Assembly: GCF_001625015.1 (NCBI RefSeq)
Contig: NZ_LVWJ02000014.1
Span: forward strand, 3,348,001 to 3,412,000
Direction: 5' to 3'
Origin: Lewinella sp. 4G2
Lineage (GTDB): Bacteria > Bacteroidota > Bacteroidia > Chitinophagales > Saprospiraceae
DNA length: 64,000 bases
Positions within the stretch are counted from its first letter, which is position 1; every line of letters begins with the position of its first letter. The translations under genes and the position numbers were made by a program. Positions 40,520 to 48,534 of the stretch are shown piece by piece. The notes below the pieces were generated by a model. It was not told where the DNA came from, searched no databases, and saw only the letters and a program-made list of their open reading frames with translations.

Positions 40520-41386
40520 CTATAGATCAAACACCTCCCGCACCCGCTCATCCGCCACCAACTTTCGGAACCGCACCGCCCAGTCCGGGCCATCGTAGTA
40601 GGGGTGTTGCCGGTACAACTCTACGTAGTCATCCGCTAGCAAAGTGTCGACGGGGCCAACGGCGGCTTTAGCTCGTTGAGCCACCGTCCGCAGGGTAGGG
40701 CGGGTGAATTTGAGTTGTTGCGGATCCACCCAGCCGGCGGCGATGAAGGCGGTGGTTTTGGCCCGGCAACGGCAGGGGTTAGCTTTGTTGATGAGCCCAC
40801 ACTTCGCATTCATAAAGTTGCGTAGATCACGGCGGGCGCGTTGCAGTCGTTTACGGTACGTATCCGCCGGAACGCCAAATACCTCCGCACCCACGGCGGA
40901 AGGCACCCCGAAAAGGTCCCCCAGAATAAAGACCAGGCGTTGTTTGCGGTCCAGACAGAGGAGCATTCCGAGCATACAACCTAGTTTAGCTTCTTCGACG
41001 ATGAGGCCGGCATCCGGCTCGGTGTCCGCAGGCAATTGTAGTGGCTGCAAGAGCATACTATCGAGCGCCTCACCATACTGTTCAAAACTAGTGATCTCAC
41101 CTTCCAGCGGCGTTTTCTCGGCATCCAGGAAAGTGTTGACGACTATCCGGTACGCCCAGGTGCGGAAGGACGATTTGCCGGCAAACTGGCCAATGCGGGT
41201 GACGATTTTTACCAGCGCCTCCTGCGATAAATCCTGCGCATCCTGCGGGCTGAGGGCGTAGCGTAGCGCCACGTTGTAAATGAAGGCCTGGTGCCGCCGG
41301 ATCAATTGATCAAGGGCACTCAGGTCGCCATTCGTGGCCATCTCCACCAATTGCTCATCGAGCAAATCGCTGTTATCGGTAAGCAT
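40520..41386 (-). CDS. ECF-type sigma factor with Cys-containing C-terminal extension (paralog)
   Basis: Sigma factor of 288 residues, paralog of the one at 21118-21987. Region 2 is LDQLIRRHQAFIYNVALRYALSPQDAQDLSQEALVKIVTRI with FRTWAYRIVVNTFLD; region 4 is CLDRKQRLVFILGDLFGVPSAVGAEVFGVPADTYRKRLQRARRDL. The same Cys-x8-Cys-x-Cys (KCGLINKANPCRC) and about 80-residue C-terminal part follow (LLADDYVELYRQHPYYDGPDWAVRFRKLVADERVREVF). ATG at 41386 is used. It is co-transcribed with the upstream gene at 41391-42038, four bases away. Confidence 0.9.
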   Translation of the reverse strand: MLTDNSDLLDEQLVEMATNGDLSALDQLIRRHQAFIYNVALRYALSPQDAQDLSQEALVKIVTRIGQFAGKSSFRTWAYRIVVNTFLDAEKTPLEGEITSFEQYGEALDSMLLQPLQLPADTEPDAGLIVEEAKLGCMLGMLLCLDRKQRLVFILGDLFGVPSAVGAEVFGVPADTYRKRLQRARRDLRNFMNAKCGLINKANPCRCRAKTTAFIAAGWVDPQQLKFTRPTLRTVAQRAKAAVGPVDTLLADDYVELYRQHPYYDGPDWAVRFRKLVADERVREVFDL

Positions 41387-41390
41387 TGAG

Positions 41391-42038
41391 CTAGTTAAGT
41401 TTAATGATCGGCCCGCCGTCGGTACCAGCCGCCGCAAAAAGGCCGAAGACCTTCATTTCGGAAATGCTACTAAAGTACGGACCGAGTTCGGGTAATCCCA
41501 TCAGGGCGGCTGCGGCCAGTTCGTGTTGTTCCTTGGATTGCCAGATGGCCAGGTCGCCCAGCACATCGGCATCCTTGTCGTGGCGCAGCATCGCGTGGTG
41601 ATGGCACCCTTCCCGTTGCGACAAGAGGCTATGCAGTTTTGGGTGGATGGCGTGGCTGGTGGCGGGGTCTTTAGTGGAAAAGAGGGCCAGCTCCAGTAGT
41701 CCTGATTTCGTTTCCATAGTACCTCGAAGGTCTGCCGCGTTGACGGACGACCGGTAGTGCCCCATGTGCTGAACGGCCGCAATGGCGGCGGAGAAGAATT
41801 GGAAATCAGGGTCCGCCATCACCATTTCTGCGGCGGCGAAGGCGGAGTCGAGACCATCCCAACAAACCACGTCGGCACGCATCTGTCCGTCCTCTCCGAC
41901 CCAGTGGCTCCACCACCGTAGTCCGGAGGCCTTGTCCCACAGGAGCTTTGCGGCCTTGCTAACGACAGGTAGAAAAGTGTCCTGAGCCATTTCCGTTGGC
42001 GTGTAGACAACAATTTCAAGAAAAGATTGAGTATCCAT
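41391..42038 (-). CDS. Hypothetical protein, probable duplicated ferredoxin-like barrel
   Basis: Cytoplasmic 215-residue protein encoded four bases before the ECF sigma gene, so likely in one transcript with it. Two halves have similar strand-helix order (FLEIVVYTPTEMAQDTFLPVVSKAAKLL and GLLELALFSTKDPATSHAIHPKLHSLLSQ). This recalls dimeric alpha-beta barrel (ABM-like) proteins, an inference only. HHHAMLRHD may bind metal or haem. A role as regulator or target of the sigma factor is possible. Confidence 0.65.
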   Translation of the reverse strand: MDTQSFLEIVVYTPTEMAQDTFLPVVSKAAKLLWDKASGLRWWSHWVGEDGQMRADVVCWDGLDSAFAAAEMVMADPDFQFFSAAIAAVQHMGHYRSSVNAADLRGTMETKSGLLELALFSTKDPATSHAIHPKLHSLLSQREGCHHHAMLRHDKDADVLGDLAIWQSKEQHELAAAALMGLPELGPYFSSISEMKVFGLFAAAGTDGGPIIKLN

Positions 42039-42180
42039 AGTATCTGGTTTTATACTTGGACGATCTCAGCGTCTTCCCGTGACCGAAAACCCAGTATTTT
42101 TCCAAACTCTTGCCCCAAATGGGTAACAACAAGCCCATGACTCTCCACCGTCAGGTGGCGGACCCATACCTTTCAGTAAT

Positions 42181-42252
42181 ATTCCAAAATCCAAAATCCA
42201 AAATCCAAAGTCCAAAGTCCAAAGTCTAAAATCCAACGTCTAAAGTCCCAAA
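42181..42252 (+). repeat. Type F short-period tandem repeat before a gene start
   Basis: About nine units of TCCAAAA / TCCAAAG / TCTAAAA / TCCAACG running up to 42252; the next gene's start codon is at 42255. Confidence 0.78.
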
Positions 42253-42254
42253 AT

Positions 42255-42953
42255 TTGCGCCCCCACCTAACCCTCCTCTTCCTAACCTTCTCCCTGGCCC
42301 TCACCGCCCAGCCCGACCGCAACCAAAAGTTCGCTGCCGCCGCAATGGTCGGCCTCAACATGTCCCAAATCCACGGAGATCGGTACTTCGGGTACCGCAA
42401 GCCGGGGATACGATTTGGGGTAGAGACGCAGGTACTTTTTCGGCCGGAGCTTTTTCTTACGGTTGGGGTAGGGTACTCCCGCGAAGGAGCGCAGCCCAAC
42501 GCGGAGGAGATCCGCATCGACGGGGGCAACGGCACCCAGCTCAACCTGTCCATGATCCAGGTACCCATACTACTGAACTACCGCATCGGTAACCGCAAGG
42601 CCACGGGTAAGCGGGACAATTTTGCTTTGTACCGAAGTCCTATCCTCCAGGTCGGCGCCAAGGTCACGCGGCTCATCAAATTCAGTACTGCCAACCGTGG
42701 CTTTTTTGATCAACTCCGCGCCGCGCCACCCATCAACGAAGTCGGCCTCGAATTTCGCGACATCGACGTAGCCATCATCGCCGGAGCTACCGCGCCCATT
42801 GGCCTTCGCTACGCGGTCTTCGTTCAACACGCCCTTTCCGTCCGCGGCCTCTACGATCCGGACGCATTAATTCCCTACGAAGGCACGCGCCTTGAGGTAA
42901 GCCAATTGCGCCCCTATGCACTTTCCGTTGGACTAAAGATCAATGTCTATTGA
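42255..42953 (+). CDS. PorT-like outer-membrane beta-barrel protein
   Basis: Outer-membrane protein of 232 residues. Start is TTG, which gives a signal peptide (RPHLTLLFLTFSLALTA, cleavage before QPDRN). The body is a small barrel of the PF13568 type: AAAAMVGLNMSQIHGDRYFGYRKPGIRFGVETQVLF, FLTVGVGYSREG, LSMIQVPILLNYRI, SPILQVGAKVTRLIKF, DVAIIAGATAPIGLRYAVFVQHALSVRGLYD and LRPYALSVGLKINVY at the end, with a final aromatic. No ATG is available upstream and the type F array abuts the start. Confidence 0.8.
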   Translation: MRPHLTLLFLTFSLALTAQPDRNQKFAAAAMVGLNMSQIHGDRYFGYRKPGIRFGVETQVLFRPELFLTVGVGYSREGAQPNAEEIRIDGGNGTQLNLSMIQVPILLNYRIGNRKATGKRDNFALYRSPILQVGAKVTRLIKFSTANRGFFDQLRAAPPINEVGLEFRDIDVAIIAGATAPIGLRYAVFVQHALSVRGLYDPDALIPYEGTRLEVSQLRPYALSVGLKINVY

Positions 42954-43086
42954 TTCGAACGCAAAAAGGTCCATCTCAAATAGAGATGGGATCAGGTAGC
43001 AGAGTTGTACAAAAAATTAAAAACTAGATCTACCATTCTTACGCTGTACGAACGCAGTGAGCATATACTTGCGGTAGCCATTCAGT

Positions 43087-43160
43087 CCTCACTAATCGAG
43101 TATCGAGTATCGAGAATCCAATTTTGAGAATCGAGAATCGAAATTGAGCATCAATTTCGC
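43087..43160 (+). repeat. Type F-like tandem repeat (TCGAGTA / TCGAGAA)
   Basis: Repeats of ATCGAGTATCGAGAATC type immediately before the ATG at 43163. Different unit from the other type F arrays but the same position against a gene start. Between 42954 and 43086 there is a CCATCTC/GAGATGG hairpin at 42971-42989 without a T-run on the coding side, and nothing else. Confidence 0.6.
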
Positions 43161-43162
43161 CC

Positions 43163-43807
43163 ATGTTTTCCCCAACCCAGCTTATCGCCCTCTCCGATTT
43201 CGCCCTAGCGGCCTGCTGCTTATTCATGTCCGGCTGGCTCTTCGGTAGGCTGTCCGCTCCGCATTCCCGCCCCGGGCTGCTTTGCTTTTTCATGCTCTTT
43301 GCCGGTGCCGCACCGTTTCTGGGTGGGGTAGACCACGGATTTTTCGAGCCCCTTGGCGCCCGCTTTATCCCTCGGCTCATCACCTACCTGATGATCGCCG
43401 CCGGCACTTTTTGCCTCTTCCGCTACACCATTCTCACCTACCTGCCAAACGCCCGGAAAGTACTCATGCCCATCGCTTTTCTCCAACTGGTAGGTTTTGT
43501 TGCAGCGTCCTTTCTGACGGATAATTTCCTGCTCGTCATCGGCAATTTCACCCCGGTGCTGGTCCTTTTCGTCGCCATGAATCTCCTTCAGCGCAAGGCC
43601 GGCCCAGGCCGCACCTGGTTGGCGACATACGGTGTGGTGATGACGGCCGCCTCCCTCATCCAGGCCCTCGGCATCGCCATCCCCGGCCTCCTCGACGCCG
43701 ATACCTTCTCCCACCTTGTCGCATTAGCCAGCTACGCCTTTTTCTTCCTGGGTGCCCGCGATGTTATCCACGCTCATCAAGCCGTCCCGAAGGGCCGGCC
43801 TACGTAG
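43163..43807 (+). CDS. Integral membrane protein, DUF6962-like
   Basis: Membrane protein of 214 residues with about seven helices (LIALSDFALAACCLFMSGWLFG, GLLCFFMLFAGAAPFLGG, LITYLMIAAGTFCLFRY, VLMPIAFLQLVGFVAASF, VIGNFTPVLVLFVAMNLL, WLATYGVVMTAASLIQALGI, LVALASYAFFFLGARDVI). Resembles the DUF6962 group by helix number and loop GGVDHGFFEPLG. The last residues (AVPKGRPT) and the stop codon come from a type D repeat inserted at its 3' end, so the original end may have been a few codons longer or shorter. Confidence 0.75.
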   Translation: MFSPTQLIALSDFALAACCLFMSGWLFGRLSAPHSRPGLLCFFMLFAGAAPFLGGVDHGFFEPLGARFIPRLITYLMIAAGTFCLFRYTILTYLPNARKVLMPIAFLQLVGFVAASFLTDNFLLVIGNFTPVLVLFVAMNLLQRKAGPGRTWLATYGVVMTAASLIQALGIAIPGLLDADTFSHLVALASYAFFFLGARDVIHAHQAVPKGRPT

Positions 43808-43904
43808 CGATGGCACACCGTCAGGTGGCCCATTCTACTTGGCATGGTGGTCCATTCTTCACCGCACGTCGGCTTATTCACTACCGCACGTTGGCCCATT
43901 CTAC
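43784..43904 (+). repeat. Type D double-hairpin element with tail units
   Basis: GTCCCGAAGGGCCGGC and GTAGCGATGG...CCATTCTAC as in other type D copies, followed by two degenerate arm units ending in CCATTCTTC and CCCATTCTAC. It begins inside the upstream gene and supplies its stop codon (TAG at 43805-43807). Confidence 0.82.
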
Positions 43905-43963
43905 ATAGTCAGGTCACCCTTCACAAATTCTCCGTTCATTCCTATCTTCCACTCAACAATCAG

Positions 43964-44053
43964 GGCGCTGCCGCAGGTGCAAAGCCAAGGAACAAGAAAC
44001 AATAGGTAAGGCCCGGTTTACTCGCCCATCTCCCTGGCACCCGCGGCAGCGCC
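43964..44053. repeat. Family A inverted pair
   Basis: GGCGCTGCCGCAGGTGC at 43964-43980 and GCACCCGCGGCAGCGCC at 44037-44053, 56 bp apart, inverted. It lies just upstream of the ATG at 44088. Confidence 0.8.
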
Positions 44054-44087
44054 AACTTGTGGATGTCTGAATGTAAGGTGAACTGAT

Positions 44088-44696
44088 ATGGAAAAAATCA
44101 CCCTGGATTGGGCAAAAGCGGAACTAGTAAAATGGGCCCGCGAAGACCTCGCGCTACGGGATGCTCTCATCGCGGAAGGCAGGCTGGGGGAGGGGTATGA
44201 TGTGGCTATGGAAGCCCTGCACGTTAAGAATGCGGACCGTTTGGAGAGGGTGATTTCCCAGTTAGGTTTCCCCACCGAAAGTAGGGTTGAGCCCGAAGCC
44301 GCCGAAGCTGCTTGGCTCATCGTACAGCACGCGATCAGCCGGCCAAATTTCATGCGAGCGTGCCGCGATGTACTGAAGGCGGAACCAGCGGCTAACCTGC
44401 GCGAACGCGTCCGCCTAGCCTACCTGGAAGATCGCATCGCCATCTTTGAAAACCGGCCGCAGACCTACGGCACCCAATTTGATTACGATGCAAACGGCGA
44501 ACTCTCTCCTCAACCAATCGCTGACGCGGACGGGGTGGATGAACGGCGTGCCGCTCTCGGACTGGATTCACTCGCCGAAAGAACTAAAAAGATGAGAGAT
44601 CGCGCGCAAAGAGCAAGCGATTACCCCAGGGTAGGCCACGCCGAACGCAAACTGCAATATGAAAAATGGAAACGGCGCGTCGGTTGGCTCAAGTAG
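44088..44696 (+). CDS. DUF6624-like protein
   Basis: Cytoplasmic 202-residue protein of the DUF6624 kind. Seen: NADRLERVISQLGFPTESRVEPEAAEAAWLIVQHAISRPNFMRACRDVL, then LAYLEDRIAIFENRPQTYGTQFDYDANGELSPQPIADADGVDERRAALGLDSLAE. The GTQFxxxxNGxxxPxPI and VDERRxxxGL strings are the family's hallmarks. The function is not known; such genes are common in Bacteroidota. A family A pair lies before the start. Confidence 0.85.
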   Translation: MEKITLDWAKAELVKWAREDLALRDALIAEGRLGEGYDVAMEALHVKNADRLERVISQLGFPTESRVEPEAAEAAWLIVQHAISRPNFMRACRDVLKAEPAANLRERVRLAYLEDRIAIFENRPQTYGTQFDYDANGELSPQPIADADGVDERRAALGLDSLAERTKKMRDRAQRASDYPRVGHAERKLQYEKWKRRVGWLK

Positions 44697-44768
44697 TCAG
44701 CACCTCGGTAGGATTAATTCAGTAATCTCTTCAGGCTTCTCCGAAAGATGAAGTTTCTATTTGTCGCT

Positions 44769-44776
44769 TATTTTGC
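44769..44776 (+). promoter_or_regulatory. Candidate -7 box, near-leaderless
   Basis: TATTTTGC three bases before the ATG at 44780; resembles the TAnnTTTG-type element and would place transcription close to the start codon. Confidence 0.35.
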
Positions 44777-44779
44777 GGC

Positions 44780-45460
44780 ATGAAATACACCCCCAATCTA
44801 CTATTACTTGCCATAGCGCTTCTACTTCCCATCATCTCGGTATCCGCCCAAACCCTTGCCGTGACCGAATACGGAGACACCATCTTCGTCTACGACAACG
44901 GCACGTGGAGCTACGACATGCTCGACGAAATGCCCGAGCAGGAAACGGTGTTTGACTACCTGAACCAGGAACTCGACATCGTTGAAATTGAAGCGCCCTT
45001 CACCACACCCGCGAAGGCCCAAAAGGTACTGACGGCCCCGAACGATATGTTCGACGTCAAGTACGACGCCAGCGTTTGGAAGCGGGTACCACCCGCCACG
45101 CTCAATGAAGATGCGACCTTCGCCATTCAGGGCAAGGAAAGAGATATTTGGTGTGTCGTCATCGCCGAGGAGACAGAAATCTCGAAGGACAAACTCTTGT
45201 TGATAGCCAAGAACACACTTGACGAGAGCTCTGGCAAGAAATCCGAAATCCTATCCGTGGAAGCGCGCAACGTCAACGGAACGGACCTGCTGCGTGGCGT
45301 CCTCAAAGCGGACCTGAATGGTCTGGTGATTGTCTTCGACAGCTACTACTATTCCAACGATGCCGGCTCCGTGCAATTCGTTACCTGGACAACCGAAACC
45401 GTTTGGAAGCGCAACCAGGAAATGATTCACGATTTACTGAATGGCTTCGTGGTGAAGTAG
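44780..45460 (+). CDS. Hypothetical secreted protein
   Basis: Exported protein of 226 residues. Signal peptide KYTPNLLLLAIALLLPIISVSA with cleavage before QTLAV. The mature start TEYGDTIFVYDNGTWSYD is a small motif seen in many Bacteroidota exported proteins. The remainder (LTAPNDMFDVKYDASVWKRVPP, RDIWCVVIAEETEI, GTDLLRGVLKADLNGLVIVFDSYYYSN, SVQFVTWTTETVWKRNQEMIHDLLNGF) is a mixed alpha/beta domain of unknown function, possibly PsbP/Mog1-like by strand order. Confidence 0.75.
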   Translation: MKYTPNLLLLAIALLLPIISVSAQTLAVTEYGDTIFVYDNGTWSYDMLDEMPEQETVFDYLNQELDIVEIEAPFTTPAKAQKVLTAPNDMFDVKYDASVWKRVPPATLNEDATFAIQGKERDIWCVVIAEETEISKDKLLLIAKNTLDESSGKKSEILSVEARNVNGTDLLRGVLKADLNGLVIVFDSYYYSNDAGSVQFVTWTTETVWKRNQEMIHDLLNGFVVK

Positions 45461-45475
45461 GGTACCGCCTTTCGG

Positions 45476-47632
45476 CTATTTCACCAAAGTCATCTCCTCC
45501 ACCAAGTGTGGCGCACCGCCCAATTTATCAATCAGGAAGAGCACGTACCGAACGTCGACCATGATATTCCGGCAAATGGCGGGGTCGTAATTAACGTCGC
45601 TCATTGTGCTCTGCCAGGTACGATCGAAGTTGAGGCCGACGAGGCGACCGTTGGCATCCAGGGCGGGGCTACCGGAGTTGCCACCGGTGGTGTGGTTGGA
45701 ACCGAGGACGCAGACGGGTAATTTGCCGTCGGCGGTGGCGTATTGGCCGTAGTCCTTTCCCTCGTGCAATTCAATGAGTTTGGCCGGTAGGTCGAATTCG
45801 TAATCGCCGGGGACGTACTTGTCGATGACGCCGTCGAGGTAGGTCATGTAGTGGTTGTCCTTGCCGTCGAGACCCTCGAAGCCTTCGAATTTGCCGTAGC
45901 TGACGCGGAGGGTGGAGTTGGCATCCGGGTAGAATCTTTTTTCGGGGAACATCGTCATCAAGCCCTTCATGTACTGGCGTTGGAGGGGTGCTAGGCGCTG
46001 TTGGTACTCATTGTAGATATCGACCACGTGGGTTTCGTTGTGCTTATTGAGCTGAAGGACGAATTGGTAGGCCATGTCGCCCTTGATCATGTCCACCGCA
46101 CCCTGAGGATTGGTTTCCAGCAAGTTGATCAGCCGGTCCCCGCGGGTGAGGTAGCTGCGGTTGAAGAGGTCCTGAATAACGCGGCTCTGGCTACCGGCGA
46201 AGTCGGCCTGATCGCGGACGTACTGGCTCTGGTACTGCTCCGGTAATTCCTCGTAGTAAGCCGGCAACAGGGCTAGCGCGACCCGCTTGTCGATCTCCGC
46301 ATTGTAGCCCTTGTAGAAATTCTTCAGGTAGTTCACGATCCGAGGCACTCGGGCGGTGAAGGCTTCGATGCCGTTGTTATCCGCGACCCGGAGTTGGCCA
46401 CGGAGTACGCTGGCGATGCGAAATAGATCGACGTTGTAGTTGATCTCACTGACGTAGGCGCGTGCTTTTGCGACTTCTTCCCGCTTCGCGATGATGCTAT
46501 TGATCTCTGGAAGTAGGTTGCCGTAGGCCTGCTTAGCGTTAGGTTTGGCCGCCAGCCGCTGATTGTACTCGGTTTCCATGGCGGACCGATTTTCTATCCC
46601 ATCAAAGGTGGCTACGCCTTCGCTTTCGCCGCGCCACTTTTTCCAGGAATTAGCGATGCGGGCCTGCTTACTGGCGTAATCGATTTTTACCTGTGGGTTG
46701 GCCCGCATGGCGCTATCGATGACGGCTAGGCTCTTGTCCCGCATGCCGATGCGGATGGGGTTGACGACCTCCGTCCGTTGGCGCATGGCTTCGGCGCTGA
46801 GGTACTGATCCGTGCGGCCGGGGAAGCCAAAGATCATGGAGAAGTCGCCGGGTTTGACGCCGGCCATGCTGATTTCGAGGTGCTTTTTGGGCGTCATCGC
46901 CACGTTCTCAGGAGCGTAGTCGGCCGGGCTGCCGTCGGGGGCGGTGTAGATGCGGAAGAGGCTGAAGTCGCCGGTGTGGCGGGGCCATTCCCAGTTATCG
47001 GTGTCGGCGCCGTATTTACCAATGGAAGAGGGTGGGGTACCCACCAAGCGCACGTCGGTGTACTTTTTGGTGACGAAGGCGAAGTACTGGTTACCATCGT
47101 AGAAAGGCTTGACGAGCACTTCCTCGAACTTGTTGAGTTGGTAGCCTTCTTTAAGGGCATCGATGTTGCCGGAGATCAATTTGTCCCGATCAGACTCGCT
47201 CAGCTCATCCGTCACCCCTGCGAGCACCTGGTCGGAAACGTCTTCGATGCGTTCGATGAAGGTGACGAAGAGCCCGGCGTTGGGTTTTTCTTCCATCTTG
47301 TTCTTGGCCCAAAAGCCATTTTCCAGAACGTTATCCTCCAGCGTTGAATGGCTCTGGATGGCCCCAAATCCACAGTGGTGATTGGTGAGGACGAGCCCTT
47401 GATTAGAGATCACCTCTCCGGTACAGAACCCACCGAAGTGGACGATGGCATCCTTAAGGCTGCTGTTGTTGATATCGTAGATATCCTTTGCGGAGATCTT
47501 CATCCCCATGGCCTGCATTTCCTCTTCGTTGAGGTTCTCCAGGAGGAGGGGCAGCCACATTCCACCTCCAGCGGAGAGGGAGATGGTGACGAAACAGGTA
47601 AGAATTAAAGAGAGGAAGGGGCGGATGAGCAT
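45476..47632 (-). CDS. S46-family dipeptidyl-peptidase, DPP11-like
   Basis: Exported serine peptidase of 718 residues (signal RPFLSLILTCFVTISLSA). S46 family enzymes remove dipeptides from the N-terminus of peptides in the periplasm. Catalytic His is in VLTNHHCGFGAIQSHS (about residue 85), the Asp in WEWPRHTGDFSLFRIY, and the Ser in NHTTGGNSGSPALDANG. Eighteen residues after that Ser is Arg (GLNFDRTW); in Porphyromonas gingivalis DPP11 the equivalent Arg673 sets preference for acidic second residues, where DPP7 has Gly. So an Asp/Glu-specific DPP11 is favoured. It supports growth on peptides. Confidence 0.92.
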   Translation of the reverse strand: MLIRPFLSLILTCFVTISLSAGGGMWLPLLLENLNEEEMQAMGMKISAKDIYDINNSSLKDAIVHFGGFCTGEVISNQGLVLTNHHCGFGAIQSHSTLEDNVLENGFWAKNKMEEKPNAGLFVTFIERIEDVSDQVLAGVTDELSESDRDKLISGNIDALKEGYQLNKFEEVLVKPFYDGNQYFAFVTKKYTDVRLVGTPPSSIGKYGADTDNWEWPRHTGDFSLFRIYTAPDGSPADYAPENVAMTPKKHLEISMAGVKPGDFSMIFGFPGRTDQYLSAEAMRQRTEVVNPIRIGMRDKSLAVIDSAMRANPQVKIDYASKQARIANSWKKWRGESEGVATFDGIENRSAMETEYNQRLAAKPNAKQAYGNLLPEINSIIAKREEVAKARAYVSEINYNVDLFRIASVLRGQLRVADNNGIEAFTARVPRIVNYLKNFYKGYNAEIDKRVALALLPAYYEELPEQYQSQYVRDQADFAGSQSRVIQDLFNRSYLTRGDRLINLLETNPQGAVDMIKGDMAYQFVLQLNKHNETHVVDIYNEYQQRLAPLQRQYMKGLMTMFPEKRFYPDANSTLRVSYGKFEGFEGLDGKDNHYMTYLDGVIDKYVPGDYEFDLPAKLIELHEGKDYGQYATADGKLPVCVLGSNHTTGGNSGSPALDANGRLVGLNFDRTWQSTMSDVNYDPAICRNIMVDVRYVLFLIDKLGGAPHLVEEMTLVK

Positions 47633-47662
47633 ACTGGTTTATTTGGGGAGGGTAAGGTAGGG

Positions 47663-47680
47663 ATTTAACGAAAATGTGGG
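47663..47680 (-). repeat. Type B right-arm remnant
   Basis: On the minus strand CCCCCACATTTTCGTTAAA, a lone B-type right arm and tail just upstream of the DPP11-like gene start. Confidence 0.6.
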
Positions 47681-47736
47681 GGTGGGTGGTGGTGGTTACC
47701 GTCTGCTGTTTGTGGAATTGGCCACCGGCCTCGCTT

Positions 47737-48390
47737 GGTAGAATGGGCCACCTGACGGTGTGCCATCGCTACGTAGGCCGGCCCTTCGGGACGGGTTGAT
47801 TGTGGGCGTAAGCGCCGCAGGCCTCCCCAACCTCTCCTGCTCATGCGAAATAGCTAAACATGATTTGTAGAATGGGCCACCTGACGGTGTGCCATCGCTA
47901 CGTAGACCGGCCCTACGGGACGGATTGATTGTGGACGTAAGCGCCGCAGACCTCCCCAACCTCTCCTGCTCATGCGAAATAGCTAAACATGATTTGTAGA
48001 ATGGGCCAACTGACGATGTGCCATCGCTACGTAGGCCGGCCCTACGGGACGGATTGATTGTGGACGTAAGCGCCGCAGGCCTCCCCAACATCTCCTGCTC
48101 ATGGGAAAATACCTTAGAACAAAACAGGTGAAATTTACCAAACTCTTATTCTCCAAACCTCTACCTCTCATGCGAGCACGAAGTACTGCGAAGCAAAATA
48201 AGCGCCGCAGGCCTCCCCAACCTCCCCTGCTCATGCGAAATAGCTAAACATGATTTGTAGAATGGGCCACCTGACGGTGTGCCATCGCTACGTAGGCCGG
48301 CCCTTCGGGACGGGTTAATAGTAGACGTAAGCGCCGCAGGCCTCCCCAAGCTCTCCCGCTCTCCGAAATACATAGTGTGATATGCGAGAT
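47737..48390 (-). repeat. Type D element array with 129-bp unit
   Basis: Four type D hairpin elements in inverted orientation. The GAATGGGCC step lies at 47741, 47870, 47999 and 48260. Units of 129 bp contain the element plus a fixed 75-bp piece (GCGCCGCAGGCCTCCCCAA and TGCGAAATAGCTAAACATG). Between the third and fourth, one unit has lost the hairpins and gained AT-rich sequence (48100-48200). The array fills most of the 902-bp gap 47633-48534. On one strand it stays open because 129 is a multiple of 3, but that is not taken as a gene. Confidence 0.86.
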
Positions 48391-48534
48391 AGAATCCATA
48401 TATTGTTGCCAGGCGCCATAATTGGTGCACCTTAATTTTTCACGGTCCGACCCTAGTTTACGTTGCGTTAAGCGAATTGTCAGCAATCACTAAAGAGCGA
48501 AGATTTACTGCGGGGAGGGCCTAACCCCATTTAA

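Noticed and set aside
42971-42989. Hairpin CCATCTC-aaata-GAGATGG as a terminator for the PorT-like gene
   Set aside because: No T-run follows on the coding strand; a T-rich stretch follows only on the opposite strand, where no gene ends.
47696-48430. Minus-strand frames across the type D array with 43-residue repeats
   Set aside because: The 129-bp unit is a multiple of three and has no stop in this frame. The frames are broken where the array decays; no gene is called.
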